A DNA stretch of 64,000 bases from a virus: positions 25,277 through 89,276 of IMG/VR virus record IMGVR_UViG_3300042261_001117. One strand, 5' to 3'. Made by a program: the position numbers and the translations under genes. This document shows, piece after piece, positions 41,707 to 49,456 of the stretch (the stretch's first letter is position 1; each line of letters starts with the position of its first letter). The notes under the pieces were generated by a model. It had not been told where the DNA came from and did no database searches. It was given only the letters and a program-made list of their open reading frames with translations.

Positions 41707-42237
41707 ATGGACCCGACGCAACCGGTCGACGGAAAGCTGGGCGACGAACTGCGCGATGGCGTGGACTTCGTCGTGGACAGCGGTGGTGCGATCGAGTGGG
41801 AGAATCCAGCGGGCAAGTCGCAGGCGTTCATGGGCGTCGACTGGGGCATCGGTCCAGACAGGATCGTGACGTCGGTGGTCGACCGCGACGGGGGCGTCAT
41901 CGCGTGCATCGATGGCGGGATGGCGTCGTCGGAGGACATCCGGTCACTGATTCGCAAGTGGAGCGAGACGCCGCAAGACCCTGCGCGGATGGTGCTGCTT
42001 CCTGACGAACCGCCCGTGATGTTCGTTCCGTTCACGCGGCGTGGGATCGACGAAGACTTCAAGCTGTGGATCGAGCGCGCGGACGCTGAGGTTCGACGAG
42101 CGTTCCAGATCCCGGAGAAGATGCTCCGCGGTGAGGAGCTTCGGAAGCGCATGGTCGAGTGGAAGCGACTGCCGAAGCGTGGAGAGCACCGCCGCCGCAA
42201 GGTCCAGACGCGGCGCGGAAAGAAAGCGTGGTGGTGA
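41707..42237 (+). CDS. Unknown protein with RNase H-like strand
   Basis: 176 aa. SQAFMGVDWGIGPDRIVTSV resembles the first strand of an RNase H-type fold, but other catalytic acidic residues are not evident. The C-terminus is strongly basic (RLPKRGEHRRRKVQTRRGKK), compatible with nucleic-acid binding. Not assigned. Confidence 0.5.
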   Translation: MDPTQPVDGKLGDELRDGVDFVVDSGGAIEWENPAGKSQAFMGVDWGIGPDRIVTSVVDRDGGVIACIDGGMASSEDIRSLIRKWSETPQDPARMVLLPDEPPVMFVPFTRRGIDEDFKLWIERADAEVRRAFQIPEKMLRGEELRKRMVEWKRLPKRGEHRRRKVQTRRGKKAWW

Positions 42238-42239
42238 GG

Positions 42240-42599
42240 ATGAACGCCGACGACCGCCGCTATCTCGAACGCGTGAGCGACGTGCTGTGCGCGTTGCCGC
42301 TCCCGTGCGCTGCCGGTGGCACGCAGTCGCAGAGCGTCGGCGGGTTCGTGTCGTTCGGCATGGACGGGAGCTTCGCCAAGCCGCTGATCGAGAAAGCGCT
42401 GCTGCTGGTCCGCTCCAGGGGCTTGCCGCAGTTCGACGAGTTGGATCAGCAAGACCTTGACGAAGCACTCGCGCGGCTGGAGGCGTTCGTGGTGCGGAGA
42501 CGCGCGGAGGACTGGTGCGAGTGGGTGCACCGCTCGCTCAACAGCAGACGTGCGGACTACGAGATCGGTCCACTTCCGACGATGGAGGATGCGCGATGA
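42240..42599 (+). CDS. Unknown protein
   Basis: 119 aa. Helical (KPLIEKALLLVRSRGLPQFD, LDEALARLEAFVVRRRAEDW). Ends in ATGA overlap. Not recognised. Confidence 0.5.
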   Translation: MNADDRRYLERVSDVLCALPLPCAAGGTQSQSVGGFVSFGMDGSFAKPLIEKALLLVRSRGLPQFDELDQQDLDEALARLEAFVVRRRAEDWCEWVHRSLNSRRADYEIGPLPTMEDAR

Positions 42600-43186
42600 G
42601 CACAGACAACGGCTCGAAGATGGACCGGCCGCCGTGCTACGAGACGGACCCCGCGAAGGTGTTCGGTGGGTGCGTTGCCGGTCCCGGCTGCGACGGGTGC
42701 GCGGCGGATCGGTCGCATGCTGGAGCGAAGCCGGAAGCGGATGTGGTTGAGAAACTCGACGCGCTGTTGACGTTCGCGGAGAAGGCCGCACCCGGCTTGC
42801 AGACGCCAGCGCTGATCCGTGCGTCGACGCCGGGACTGCGCGAAAAGTTCTACAAGGAACACGCGCGCTGCGAGGATTGCGGCGGAACTGGGTGGGCGCG
42901 TGTGCATGCAGGAAACGACGAGTGGCCGCTGAAGCGATGCTCGTGCGGCGGCGAATCGTCGACGCCATCCGTCGTCGTCCGCAATCGAGAAACCGGCGCG
43001 ACGACCGAGCACACGCACGCTGATCTTCGCGAACAACGCATCCTTGTGGAGTCGACGTACTACGGGCGCCCGATGTCCGAACTGTCGCGCGAGGAACTGA
43101 TCACCGCTCTGGAAGAGTGCGGGCGCGCCATGCGCGAGATGGAGCAGCGACTCCGCGACCGAACGAAGCTGGGGGTCGGAAGATGA
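42596..43186 (+). CDS. Zinc-site protein
   Basis: 196 aa. N-terminal GGCVAGPGCDGC and a central ARCEDCGGTGWARVH...KRCSCGG, the latter like a DnaJ-type CxxCxGxG zinc element. C-terminal helix (ELITALEECGRAMREMEQRL). Not recognised as a family. Confidence 0.5.
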   Translation: MSTDNGSKMDRPPCYETDPAKVFGGCVAGPGCDGCAADRSHAGAKPEADVVEKLDALLTFAEKAAPGLQTPALIRASTPGLREKFYKEHARCEDCGGTGWARVHAGNDEWPLKRCSCGGESSTPSVVVRNRETGATTEHTHADLREQRILVESTYYGRPMSELSREELITALEECGRAMREMEQRLRDRTKLGVGR

Positions 43187-43461
43187 CAATCACCACGTTG
43201 GTGTTGTTGGCCTTCGCAGTTCTCGCTGCTGCCGGATTGGCGTGGAACAGTTGGCGCGCGCGGAAGCGGCAGCGGGCGTTTCAGCGGTATCTCGACAAGC
43301 ACCACGACGACTACCACTACCGCATCATCGCAGTCGGCAAGAAGATCGACGCCCCGATCAATGTGGTGGTCGGCGACCGCCATACCATAGCGAAGTTCCC
43401 GTCTGTGTCCGGCGCACCGGGCCACTACGCGATCTACCGCGGCGGGCGGGTGACGCGATGA
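43183..43461 (+). CDS. Small membrane-anchored protein
   Basis: 92 aa. N-terminal transmembrane helix (TTLVLLAFAVLAAAGLAW) then a basic segment (RARKRQRAFQRYLDKHH) and a beta-rich domain. Could be a spanin- or lysis-type inner membrane protein; only topology is seen. Confidence 0.5.
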   Translation: MTITTLVLLAFAVLAAAGLAWNSWRARKRQRAFQRYLDKHHDDYHYRIIAVGKKIDAPINVVVGDRHTIAKFPSVSGAPGHYAIYRGGRVTR

Positions 43462-43931
43462 TCTGCCTGCTCACGTACCGCGGGTACTACAAGCCCATGC
43501 GCGCAGCCGAGGTTCCGTCGTGCTCTGGCTGCGGCGCGTGCTGTGGCATCTACGGTGTCCCGATCAAAGCGGAGGAGTCCGCGTCGCTGGAGCCGTGGAC
43601 GTGTGATCAGCGGGACGAAGGACGCCACGGCATCGTCGACTACATCCCGCTCGTCGGTGCTGGCGGCGCGGCGGTGAAGTCGAAGCACCGGAATGTCGTC
43701 TGCATCGCTGACGAGAGCGTCACCGGGAGGTGTCGGAAGCTGACCGGCACAGTCGGATCTGACGCCGCGTGCTCGATCTACCACGCACGTCCCACCGACT
43801 GCCGGACGTTCGTGGCTGGCTCGTGGAACTGCTTGACGTCTCGTCTGGCGATGGGGCTGGGCGTGCCCGGGTGGTTCGCGCGAGCCCACGCACGCGTGCA
43901 TGCGCTGGCCAGCGCCGCTCCGGTCCACTGA
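43458..43931 (+). CDS. YkgJ-family cysteine-cluster protein
   Basis: 157 aa. CSGCGACCGIYGVPI, then VVCIADESVTGRCRKL, then ACSIYHARPTDCRTF. These are the three blocks of the YkgJ/UPF0153 metal (Zn or Fe) chelating fold. A short relative lies at 24692. Family function is unknown. Confidence 0.8.
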   Translation: MICLLTYRGYYKPMRAAEVPSCSGCGACCGIYGVPIKAEESASLEPWTCDQRDEGRHGIVDYIPLVGAGGAAVKSKHRNVVCIADESVTGRCRKLTGTVGSDAACSIYHARPTDCRTFVAGSWNCLTSRLAMGLGVPGWFARAHARVHALASAAPVH

Positions 43932-43938
43932 GCCCGTC

Positions 43939-43967
43939 TTGCGATCCCGTCGTCCTGCGTGTACGAT
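43939..43967 (+). promoter_or_regulatory. sigma70-like promoter for virion-proximal genes
   Basis: TTGCGA (43939-43944), 17 bp, TACGAT (43962-43967). The same -10 occurs at 32551 and 49425. Confidence 0.65.
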
Positions 43968-44000
43968 TCTGGCGCGATCCCTCGCAGCCGGAGGCATCCC

Positions 44001-44663
44001 ATGCCGCGTTTTTCGCTGAAGGACGTCAAGACCGCGACGCTAGAGCACCGCTGGAACCCCGATAAGGACGACGTCAGCGAGGACGTGATCCGCGCGATGC
44101 AGGGGCTCGACGTGGAGAAGGGCGGGATCGACGCGCTGGCGAAGATCATCGACCTGGGAGCGGTCGAAAAAGCCGTCGCTCCGGCGCGCGAGGATGCCCC
44201 ACGTTCGAAGCAGTCGTCCGGCGGCGCCAACGACGCAACCGCGAAGCCCAAAGCGAAGGACGACGGCAAAGCGCCCGCGCCGGACGGTGAAGCGGACGAC
44301 TCCGGACCCGAGGACGCCATCAAGCCGCTCATCATCGAGGTCTACAAAGCCTGGGCGGGCACGACCCGCGGCCAGACGCTGCCCGAGGGCGCACCCGCGT
44401 GGGTGCAGGCGCAGCAGGGCGAGAACGCCGCGAAGTTCGCGCTGCGCGCGGCGGGCGAACTCGCCAAGATGCCCGAGGCGCGCGAGGCCATGGTGTCGGT
44501 GGGGCACGGGCCAGACTGGGACGACTGGGTCGCGGCGGTCATGCGCTACGACGGCGCGAAGGCGCTGGCGGACAAGCCCGCGCCCGGCGCCGTCGAGAAG
44601 GCGCTGCTGGACACGTCGCCGCTCGCCGCTCTGGCACAGTTGGTCGAGGAGCACGGTGCATGA
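44001..44663 (+). CDS. Unknown, possible virion-module protein
   Basis: 220 aa; GGAGG precedes the ATG. N-terminal ~60 residues ordered, then an Ala/Lys/Asp-rich linker (KPKAKDDGKAPAPDGEADD), then a helical domain (GENAAKFALRAAGELAKMPE). First gene after a TACGAT promoter, upstream of the modular proteins. Not recognised. Confidence 0.5.
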   Translation: MPRFSLKDVKTATLEHRWNPDKDDVSEDVIRAMQGLDVEKGGIDALAKIIDLGAVEKAVAPAREDAPRSKQSSGGANDATAKPKAKDDGKAPAPDGEADDSGPEDAIKPLIIEVYKAWAGTTRGQTLPEGAPAWVQAQQGENAAKFALRAAGELAKMPEAREAMVSVGHGPDWDDWVAAVMRYDGAKALADKPAPGAVEKALLDTSPLAALAQLVEEHGA

Positions 44664-44950
44664 GGTTCGTGCGGCGCGGTGGCGACGAGGTGTCGCACGT
44701 GCAGTTGGTCGCGTTCAACCGCACCAACTGGAGCGAGAGCGAAGCGGAGTCGTGGATGCTGAACCGCGACCTCGCGACTGATGGCGGGTCGACGGCGGAG
44801 GACTGGCTGCTCTACCCGCAGGGAGAGAAGGACGAGACGCGGTACGACTACCGCGATCTGGTGCTGTCGCGCGTGGGTGGGCTGCCCGACGTGCGCGTGG
44901 TGATCGGCGTGCCCAACGGGCGCGCGATGCAACTCGGAAGGAGGCGGTGA
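44660..44950 (+). CDS. Small unknown protein
   Basis: 96 aa; ATGA overlap. SHVQLVAFNRTNWSESEAES and RYDYRDLVLSRVGGLPDVRV. Not recognised. Confidence 0.5.
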   Translation: MRFVRRGGDEVSHVQLVAFNRTNWSESEAESWMLNRDLATDGGSTAEDWLLYPQGEKDETRYDYRDLVLSRVGGLPDVRVVIGVPNGRAMQLGRRR

Positions 44951-45570
44951 TGCCCCAGGTGATCGAGATCGGGAAGCGCGGAGGGAAGATCGTTGGGCAT
45001 CGCGGCGGGAAGCCGGTGTACGGTGGCGACACGCCCACCGCTCCGGCCAAGCGCTCGTCTCCGACTGACGCCACGTTCGCCAACGACGACGTGAAGAAGA
45101 AGTACGGCGAGCACGTGAAGAAGATCCACGGTCTGCTCGACAAGATCGGACCGAAGATCGCGGAGACCGGCAACGACGTCCCCGCCGATTCGCACAAGTG
45201 GACCGGCGACCTGCACCACGCCAACGAGATGCTCGCGGAGGCCTCGTCGCACGTGGGCGCGGGAGACGGCACATACGAGGAGCCGTACCACCCCGGGCAG
45301 TCCGGCGCGGAGCGCCGCGCGCTGCACAAGAAGAACGCCGCGTCGGCGATCGGCAAGCTCCACGACGCGGTCGACAGCTTCCACCGCGGCAGCAATGACA
45401 ACCGCGTCGACTACGGGCACATCGGATCGCTCAGCGAGACGCGGAACCACCTGCAGAACCTCCACGACCAGTTGCACGGCGAGGGGCAGTACGCACCGCG
45501 GCGCGAGCCCCGCATGGTGCCGAGCGCGACGAAGAAGCCCGCGGCCATCGACAAGCTGCTCAAGGTGTAG
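44950..45570 (+). CDS. GKRGGKI-tagged helical protein
   Basis: 206 aa; TGATG overlap. Begins with the tag VIEIGKRGGKIVGHRGGKPV, shared with the proteins at 45898 and 51222 and, in variant form, 48787 and 53015. The rest is a His-rich helical domain (HVKKIHGLLDKIGPKIAETG, NHLQNLHDQLHGEGQ). It carries no RAMA-like module. Possibly a virion-packaged protein, by analogy to its tag-sharing neighbours. Confidence 0.6.
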   Translation: MPQVIEIGKRGGKIVGHRGGKPVYGGDTPTAPAKRSSPTDATFANDDVKKKYGEHVKKIHGLLDKIGPKIAETGNDVPADSHKWTGDLHHANEMLAEASSHVGAGDGTYEEPYHPGQSGAERRALHKKNAASAIGKLHDAVDSFHRGSNDNRVDYGHIGSLSETRNHLQNLHDQLHGEGQYAPRREPRMVPSATKKPAAIDKLLKV

Positions 45571-45573
45571 TCC

Positions 45574-45888
45574 ATGCACGCGCTGCTCAAACTCGGAACG
45601 GTCGAGGTTGTCCGCGCCACGCTGCTCGACGAACCGAAGGACTGGCACGAGGCGATCGACGCCACGGTGGAGTGGTCCGGCGACGACTCGATCCTCGCAG
45701 CGATCGAGGAGCACGAGGGCTCCTACGCGGAGACCGCACGGCTCGAGAACTACGCGGTCGCGCGCATGCGAGCGCTCGCAGACGAACTGCAGAGCGACGG
45801 CGTAGACGCCACGGTCGAAGTGCACGGCATCCCGGAGCGCCCGGCGGACCCAGCGACGGACGAGAGCGGGCAGCCGATCGTCTACTAG
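45574..45888 (+). CDS. Small unknown protein
   Basis: 104 aa. Acidic and helical (ETARLENYAVARMRALADEL). Not recognised. Confidence 0.5.
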   Translation: MHALLKLGTVEVVRATLLDEPKDWHEAIDATVEWSGDDSILAAIEEHEGSYAETARLENYAVARMRALADELQSDGVDATVEVHGIPERPADPATDESGQPIVY

Positions 45889-45897
45889 GAGGGCGTC

Positions 45898-47922
45898 GTG
45901 CCGCACATCGTTGAGATCGGGAAGCGCGGCGGCAAGATCATCGGCCGCAAGCCGGATGGCACTCCGATCTACGGCAAAGAGGGCCCCGACCGACAGCCAG
46001 CCGCGCAGGAGCAGCCCGGCGGTGAGCGGAAGCCCGCGCAGCAGGAACCGCCGAAGCGCGTGCGTGACGCACGACTGCCCGCGCAGGGCGTGCAGATGCG
46101 CGGGCGGTACAAGGGTGCCATGGGCGTGCTGGTCGAGAACGTCGACGGCACGTTCACGCTTTCGGTGGATGGCCAGCGCCACGGCGTCTACAAGAGCCCG
46201 AGCAGCGCGGCCAGTGCGTGGTTCGGAAGCGCTCAGAATGGCTTCCGGGTGTTCGGCATCCTCAACGCGAAGCCGGAGCCCGGTCCGAAGCCCCCCGAGC
46301 CCGAGCCTCCGAAACCCACGTGGCCACCGAAGCCCGTCGATCCTCCGAAGCCTCCGGTCCCGCCGGTCAACCGCGACGCGCGGCTGCCGAAGTCCGGCGA
46401 CTCGCGTGTGCGGCTGTGGAACGGATCGAAGGTCGCGGTCATCTTCGGCGAGGGCAGCGAGGTCGAGATCGAGGTCGACGGGAAGTCGCGCGGGAAGTTC
46501 AAGAGCATCTCCGCCGCGGCCAGTGCGATCACGGGCTCGGCGCAGAACGGGTACCGGTGGTTCGGGCTGGGCGGTGGCGAGAAGCCGCCGAAGCCGAAGC
46601 CGAAACCCAAGCCGACGCCGCCCACTCCGCCAAAGCCGCCGGAACCGAAGCCGATCGAGCCGGTCAAGCCGCCAGAGCCACCGAAGCCTCCGGAGCCGCC
46701 CGAGCCGAAGTCGGAAGCGTCGCAGGCCGAGTACAAAGCCGCGTGGTCGGTCGCGTCCGGCGCGAGCGCCGCGGCGTGGCGCGCGCAAAAGGGCGTCAAG
46801 AAGTCGCTGCCGCTCGAGCAGCAGATCGCGGCGCACCAGTCAGCGATCGACGCGTTCAAAAAGGCCAAGGACGAGTGGGAGAAGGTCGCTGCCATTGCGC
46901 GCAAGCTCGGGCTCGACAAGCAGGCCAAGTGGGCGGACCAGGGTGCGAGCGGATCGCAGTCGAGCATCTCGAGGAACCTCAAAGCCATCGAGAAAGCGAA
47001 GGCGCTGGACCACGTGAAGTCCGATGCGTCCACGACGCCGGTCGACACCTCCGCGCTACCGACGCTGGACGCGCTGCTATCCAGCCCCAGCGACGCGATG
47101 CTCGAAGGACTGCACGACTACACGAAGAAGCTGCTGGCGGCGTTCGGTGCGAGCGACGGGAAGATGGACGACGTCGCGGTGGAGCGCGCGGTGCAACAGT
47201 CGAAAACGATGTCGTCTGATATTGAGGCTACGTGTAAGCGCATTCACGATGGCATGCCGTCGATGCCAGAGAACTTCAAGATGGGCCTTTCGCACAGCGG
47301 TGTGGAGGGCTCGAACGCGCACATGAAGCTGCACAACGAGCTAATGAAGCGCTCGCAGTCGCAAGTAAACTTTTCGTCAGCAATGCTCACGCATCTGAGG
47401 CCAGGACATACGATCAGCGTCGAACTAACCGCGCCGCATGTATTTAGCAACGGAACCACATCGTACAATTACGGGCGTGCAAGCTGTCTATTTGAGAATC
47501 GGTTTCAATCCGTGATGAAGCTTGCTCCTGGCGACCCAAAAAAGTACGTGATCGTTCACGAAGCTGGCCACGCACTCGAGGGCGACGCCGGTTCTGGCGA
47601 TAGGCTGTCGCGCATCCAGACGCTGGCTACTAAGTACCGGAGATGGCAGTCGAATCGCACGAACAACAGCGGCATCACCGGCCACGTCGATCTGATCGGC
47701 ATGCCCGGCGAAAAGCGGCTGCGCGGCAAGTTCATCGACCCGTACGCCGCGAAATACTACGATCACGGTCACACGGAGATCGTCTCCATGGGGCTGGAGA
47801 TCTGGCACGAAGGCGGCGCTCGCCTCCGCAAGATGATCCGCGACTTCCCCGAGCACTACGCGATCATCCACGCGCTGGTCAGCGAGGCGCACAAGAAAGC
47901 GACGGCAGGAGGAACCACGTGA
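45898..47922 (+). CDS. Modular protein: tag, two RAMA/DUF2924-like modules, zincin metallopeptidase domain
   Basis: 674 aa from a GTG with TAGGAGGG upstream. Order: tag HIVEIGKRGGKIIG (3-16); module 1 (about 55-121, RDARLPAQG to NGFRVFGI); Pro-rich linker; module 2 (about 158-224, RDARLPKSG to NGYRWFGLG); long Pro/Lys/Glu linker; helical region; C-terminal zincin. The zinc motif HEAGH is at 554-558, with Glu in HTEIVSMG near 626 as likely third ligand. Around 47200-47640 the DNA is visibly AT-richer than the 5' part, suggesting the peptidase part was acquired. Architecture resembles phage polyvalent proteins. Target unknown. Confidence 0.75.
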   Translation: MPHIVEIGKRGGKIIGRKPDGTPIYGKEGPDRQPAAQEQPGGERKPAQQEPPKRVRDARLPAQGVQMRGRYKGAMGVLVENVDGTFTLSVDGQRHGVYKSPSSAASAWFGSAQNGFRVFGILNAKPEPGPKPPEPEPPKPTWPPKPVDPPKPPVPPVNRDARLPKSGDSRVRLWNGSKVAVIFGEGSEVEIEVDGKSRGKFKSISAAASAITGSAQNGYRWFGLGGGEKPPKPKPKPKPTPPTPPKPPEPKPIEPVKPPEPPKPPEPPEPKSEASQAEYKAAWSVASGASAAAWRAQKGVKKSLPLEQQIAAHQSAIDAFKKAKDEWEKVAAIARKLGLDKQAKWADQGASGSQSSISRNLKAIEKAKALDHVKSDASTTPVDTSALPTLDALLSSPSDAMLEGLHDYTKKLLAAFGASDGKMDDVAVERAVQQSKTMSSDIEATCKRIHDGMPSMPENFKMGLSHSGVEGSNAHMKLHNELMKRSQSQVNFSSAMLTHLRPGHTISVELTAPHVFSNGTTSYNYGRASCLFENRFQSVMKLAPGDPKKYVIVHEAGHALEGDAGSGDRLSRIQTLATKYRRWQSNRTNNSGITGHVDLIGMPGEKRLRGKFIDPYAAKYYDHGHTEIVSMGLEIWHEGGARLRKMIRDFPEHYAIIHALVSEAHKKATAGGTT

Positions 47923-48482
47923 AGCCCGAACACCTCGCGCTGGCGCTGCGGGTCAAGACCGGGCTGCCGTTCCAGCCGGACGCCATCCACCCCGGCGCGG
48001 TGCACTTCTGCCCGCGTACCGGCGAGACGTTCTTGCGCGTCTGGCCGGACGACGGATGCTACGTGGTGCAGGCGTTCATCGCATCGGAGCAGCGCTCTGT
48101 TGCGAAGTCGCTGGACGAGGTTCCGGACCTGATCGGCACGACGCTCGCGCGATCGATGTCGCGGGAGCACCACGGCGTCACTGTGGTCGCGGACGCGCTG
48201 GCGAAGGACATCGACCAGCGCGTGGCGGAGCGGCTGCTCGGTCGCGGGGCCCGCGTGGACCGGCTCGAAGACCTGGGAGACGGGTTCCTGACGTACGACA
48301 TCGTCGGCGTCGGGACGTGCAGACTGCGGCGCAGCGACAGCGGGCGCTCGGTGACGAGCGCGGAGTTCATGCCAGACGCGACGGACAAGTTCGAAGCGGA
48401 GAAAGACCTGGGCGGCATGACGCCCGAGCAGGCAGCGGACTGGATCGCGTGGCGGGCAGTGGCACCGCGCATCAAGGGGTGA
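47919..48482 (+). CDS. Unknown protein
   Basis: 187 aa from a GTG overlapping the previous stop. Beta-rich (AVHFCPRTGETFLRVWPDD) with helical middle. It could be an immunity or chaperone partner of the zincin protein by position, but there is no sequence support. Confidence 0.5.
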   Translation: MKPEHLALALRVKTGLPFQPDAIHPGAVHFCPRTGETFLRVWPDDGCYVVQAFIASEQRSVAKSLDEVPDLIGTTLARSMSREHHGVTVVADALAKDIDQRVAERLLGRGARVDRLEDLGDGFLTYDIVGVGTCRLRRSDSGRSVTSAEFMPDATDKFEAEKDLGGMTPEQAADWIAWRAVAPRIKG

Positions 48483-48485
48483 GCG

Positions 48486-48776
48486 ATGACTTGCATCCTG
48501 CGGGTGGAAGGCGACGTGGTGGTCACGCTGCACGTGCCCGGCAAGACGTGGGCGGAGATCGCCGATGCGGATCGCGCGGGGCGCGTGACGTGGGACGGCA
48601 ACGAGTCGCTCATCGAGCGTGCGCGCAGCCTGCGCCCGTACGTGGCCGCGTGCCGCTCGTCGGCTCAACTGCAGTCGCTCTGCAACGAACTGAACTACGG
48701 CGGCATCAACGCCGCGATGACGGTCGCGGACGCACCGCCCGCTCTGCCCGCGTACCCGCCCGAGGTGGTCGCGTAG
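48486..48776 (+). CDS. Small unknown protein
   Basis: 96 aa. ILRVEGDVVVTLHVPGKTWA then helical and Pro-rich end. Not recognised. Confidence 0.5.
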   Translation: MTCILRVEGDVVVTLHVPGKTWAEIADADRAGRVTWDGNESLIERARSLRPYVAACRSSAQLQSLCNELNYGGINAAMTVADAPPALPAYPPEVVA

Positions 48777-48786
48777 GAGGTGCCCG

Positions 48787-49119
48787 ATGCGCGCGGTGAT
48801 GAAGGTCGGGCCCCGCGGCGGGCAGATCGTCGGCTACCAGCACGGCGACATCACGAAGCCGATCTACAAGCGCGGCGATGACGGCACTATCGCCCCGCAC
48901 CCGCTCGAGCGGAACTCCAGCGAGTGGGTCTACGACCTCGAGCACGATCGGTACTCGCTCTACCGCGACGGCAACACCGTCCTGGTCTGGAGCAAGAAGG
49001 AGTGGCGCGACGACGGGCCTGTCACCATGCATCGGATCAAGATCGAACTCCCGGACGGAACTGCAGCGCACAACGCGCTCTGGTCGACAACGGCGGGTGC
49101 TCCGAAGCCTACACCATGA
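48787..49119 (+). CDS. Small protein with GPRGGQI-type tag
   Basis: 110 aa; AGGAGG precedes the ATG. Residues ~5-28 hold VMKVGPRGGQIVGYQHGD, matching the internal tag of the protein at 53015. The remainder is beta-rich (SEWVYDLEHDRYSLYRDGNT). The tag alone does not give a function. Confidence 0.55.
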   Translation: MRAVMKVGPRGGQIVGYQHGDITKPIYKRGDDGTIAPHPLERNSSEWVYDLEHDRYSLYRDGNTVLVWSKKEWRDDGPVTMHRIKIELPDGTAAHNALWSTTAGAPKPTP

Positions 49120-49394
49120 AGACGTACTCGAGCCTTAACGTCGACGAGTCGGCAAGCTCGGAGGTGATCTCCATGGGCATGCAGCGGATCGTGGGCGAGT
49201 GGGGGCTCGAGCAGCCCGGCGTCAGCCCGAACGACGTGGCGCGTCGGCTCACGAAGGACTGGGAGCACTTTGCGATGGCGGACCTCGTCATCGAGCATGC
49301 GCTGCACCGGGCGAAGGCATCGGGCAGGCTGCAGCCGACGAAGCGTGGGCGATCGGTCGAGAAGTCCGTGCGCTTCGTGGCGACGGTGGCGTGA
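49116..49394 (+). CDS. Small unknown protein, HTH-like
   Basis: 92 aa; ATGA overlap. QPGVSPNDVARRLTKDWEHF followed by MADLVIEHALHRAKASGRLQ looks like a winged-helix-type arrangement. Weak evidence. Last gene before the portal promoter. Confidence 0.45.
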   Translation: MKTYSSLNVDESASSEVISMGMQRIVGEWGLEQPGVSPNDVARRLTKDWEHFAMADLVIEHALHRAKASGRLQPTKRGRSVEKSVRFVATVA

Positions 49395-49401
49395 GCGCGG
49401 G

Positions 49402-49430
49402 TTGTGCGCGCACGTGAGATCGGGTACGAT
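49402..49430 (+). promoter_or_regulatory. sigma70-like promoter for portal gene
   Basis: TTGTGC (49402-49407), 17 bp, TACGAT (49425-49430), then GAGGAGG and the ATG at 49457. Confidence 0.65.
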
Positions 49431-49456
49431 TCCGCACTGACGCGAGGAGGGATCAC

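Noticed and set aside
41707-42237. Second resolvase from the GVDWG strand
   Set aside because: Only the first acidic residue fits an RNase H fold; the others are missing, so it is left unassigned.
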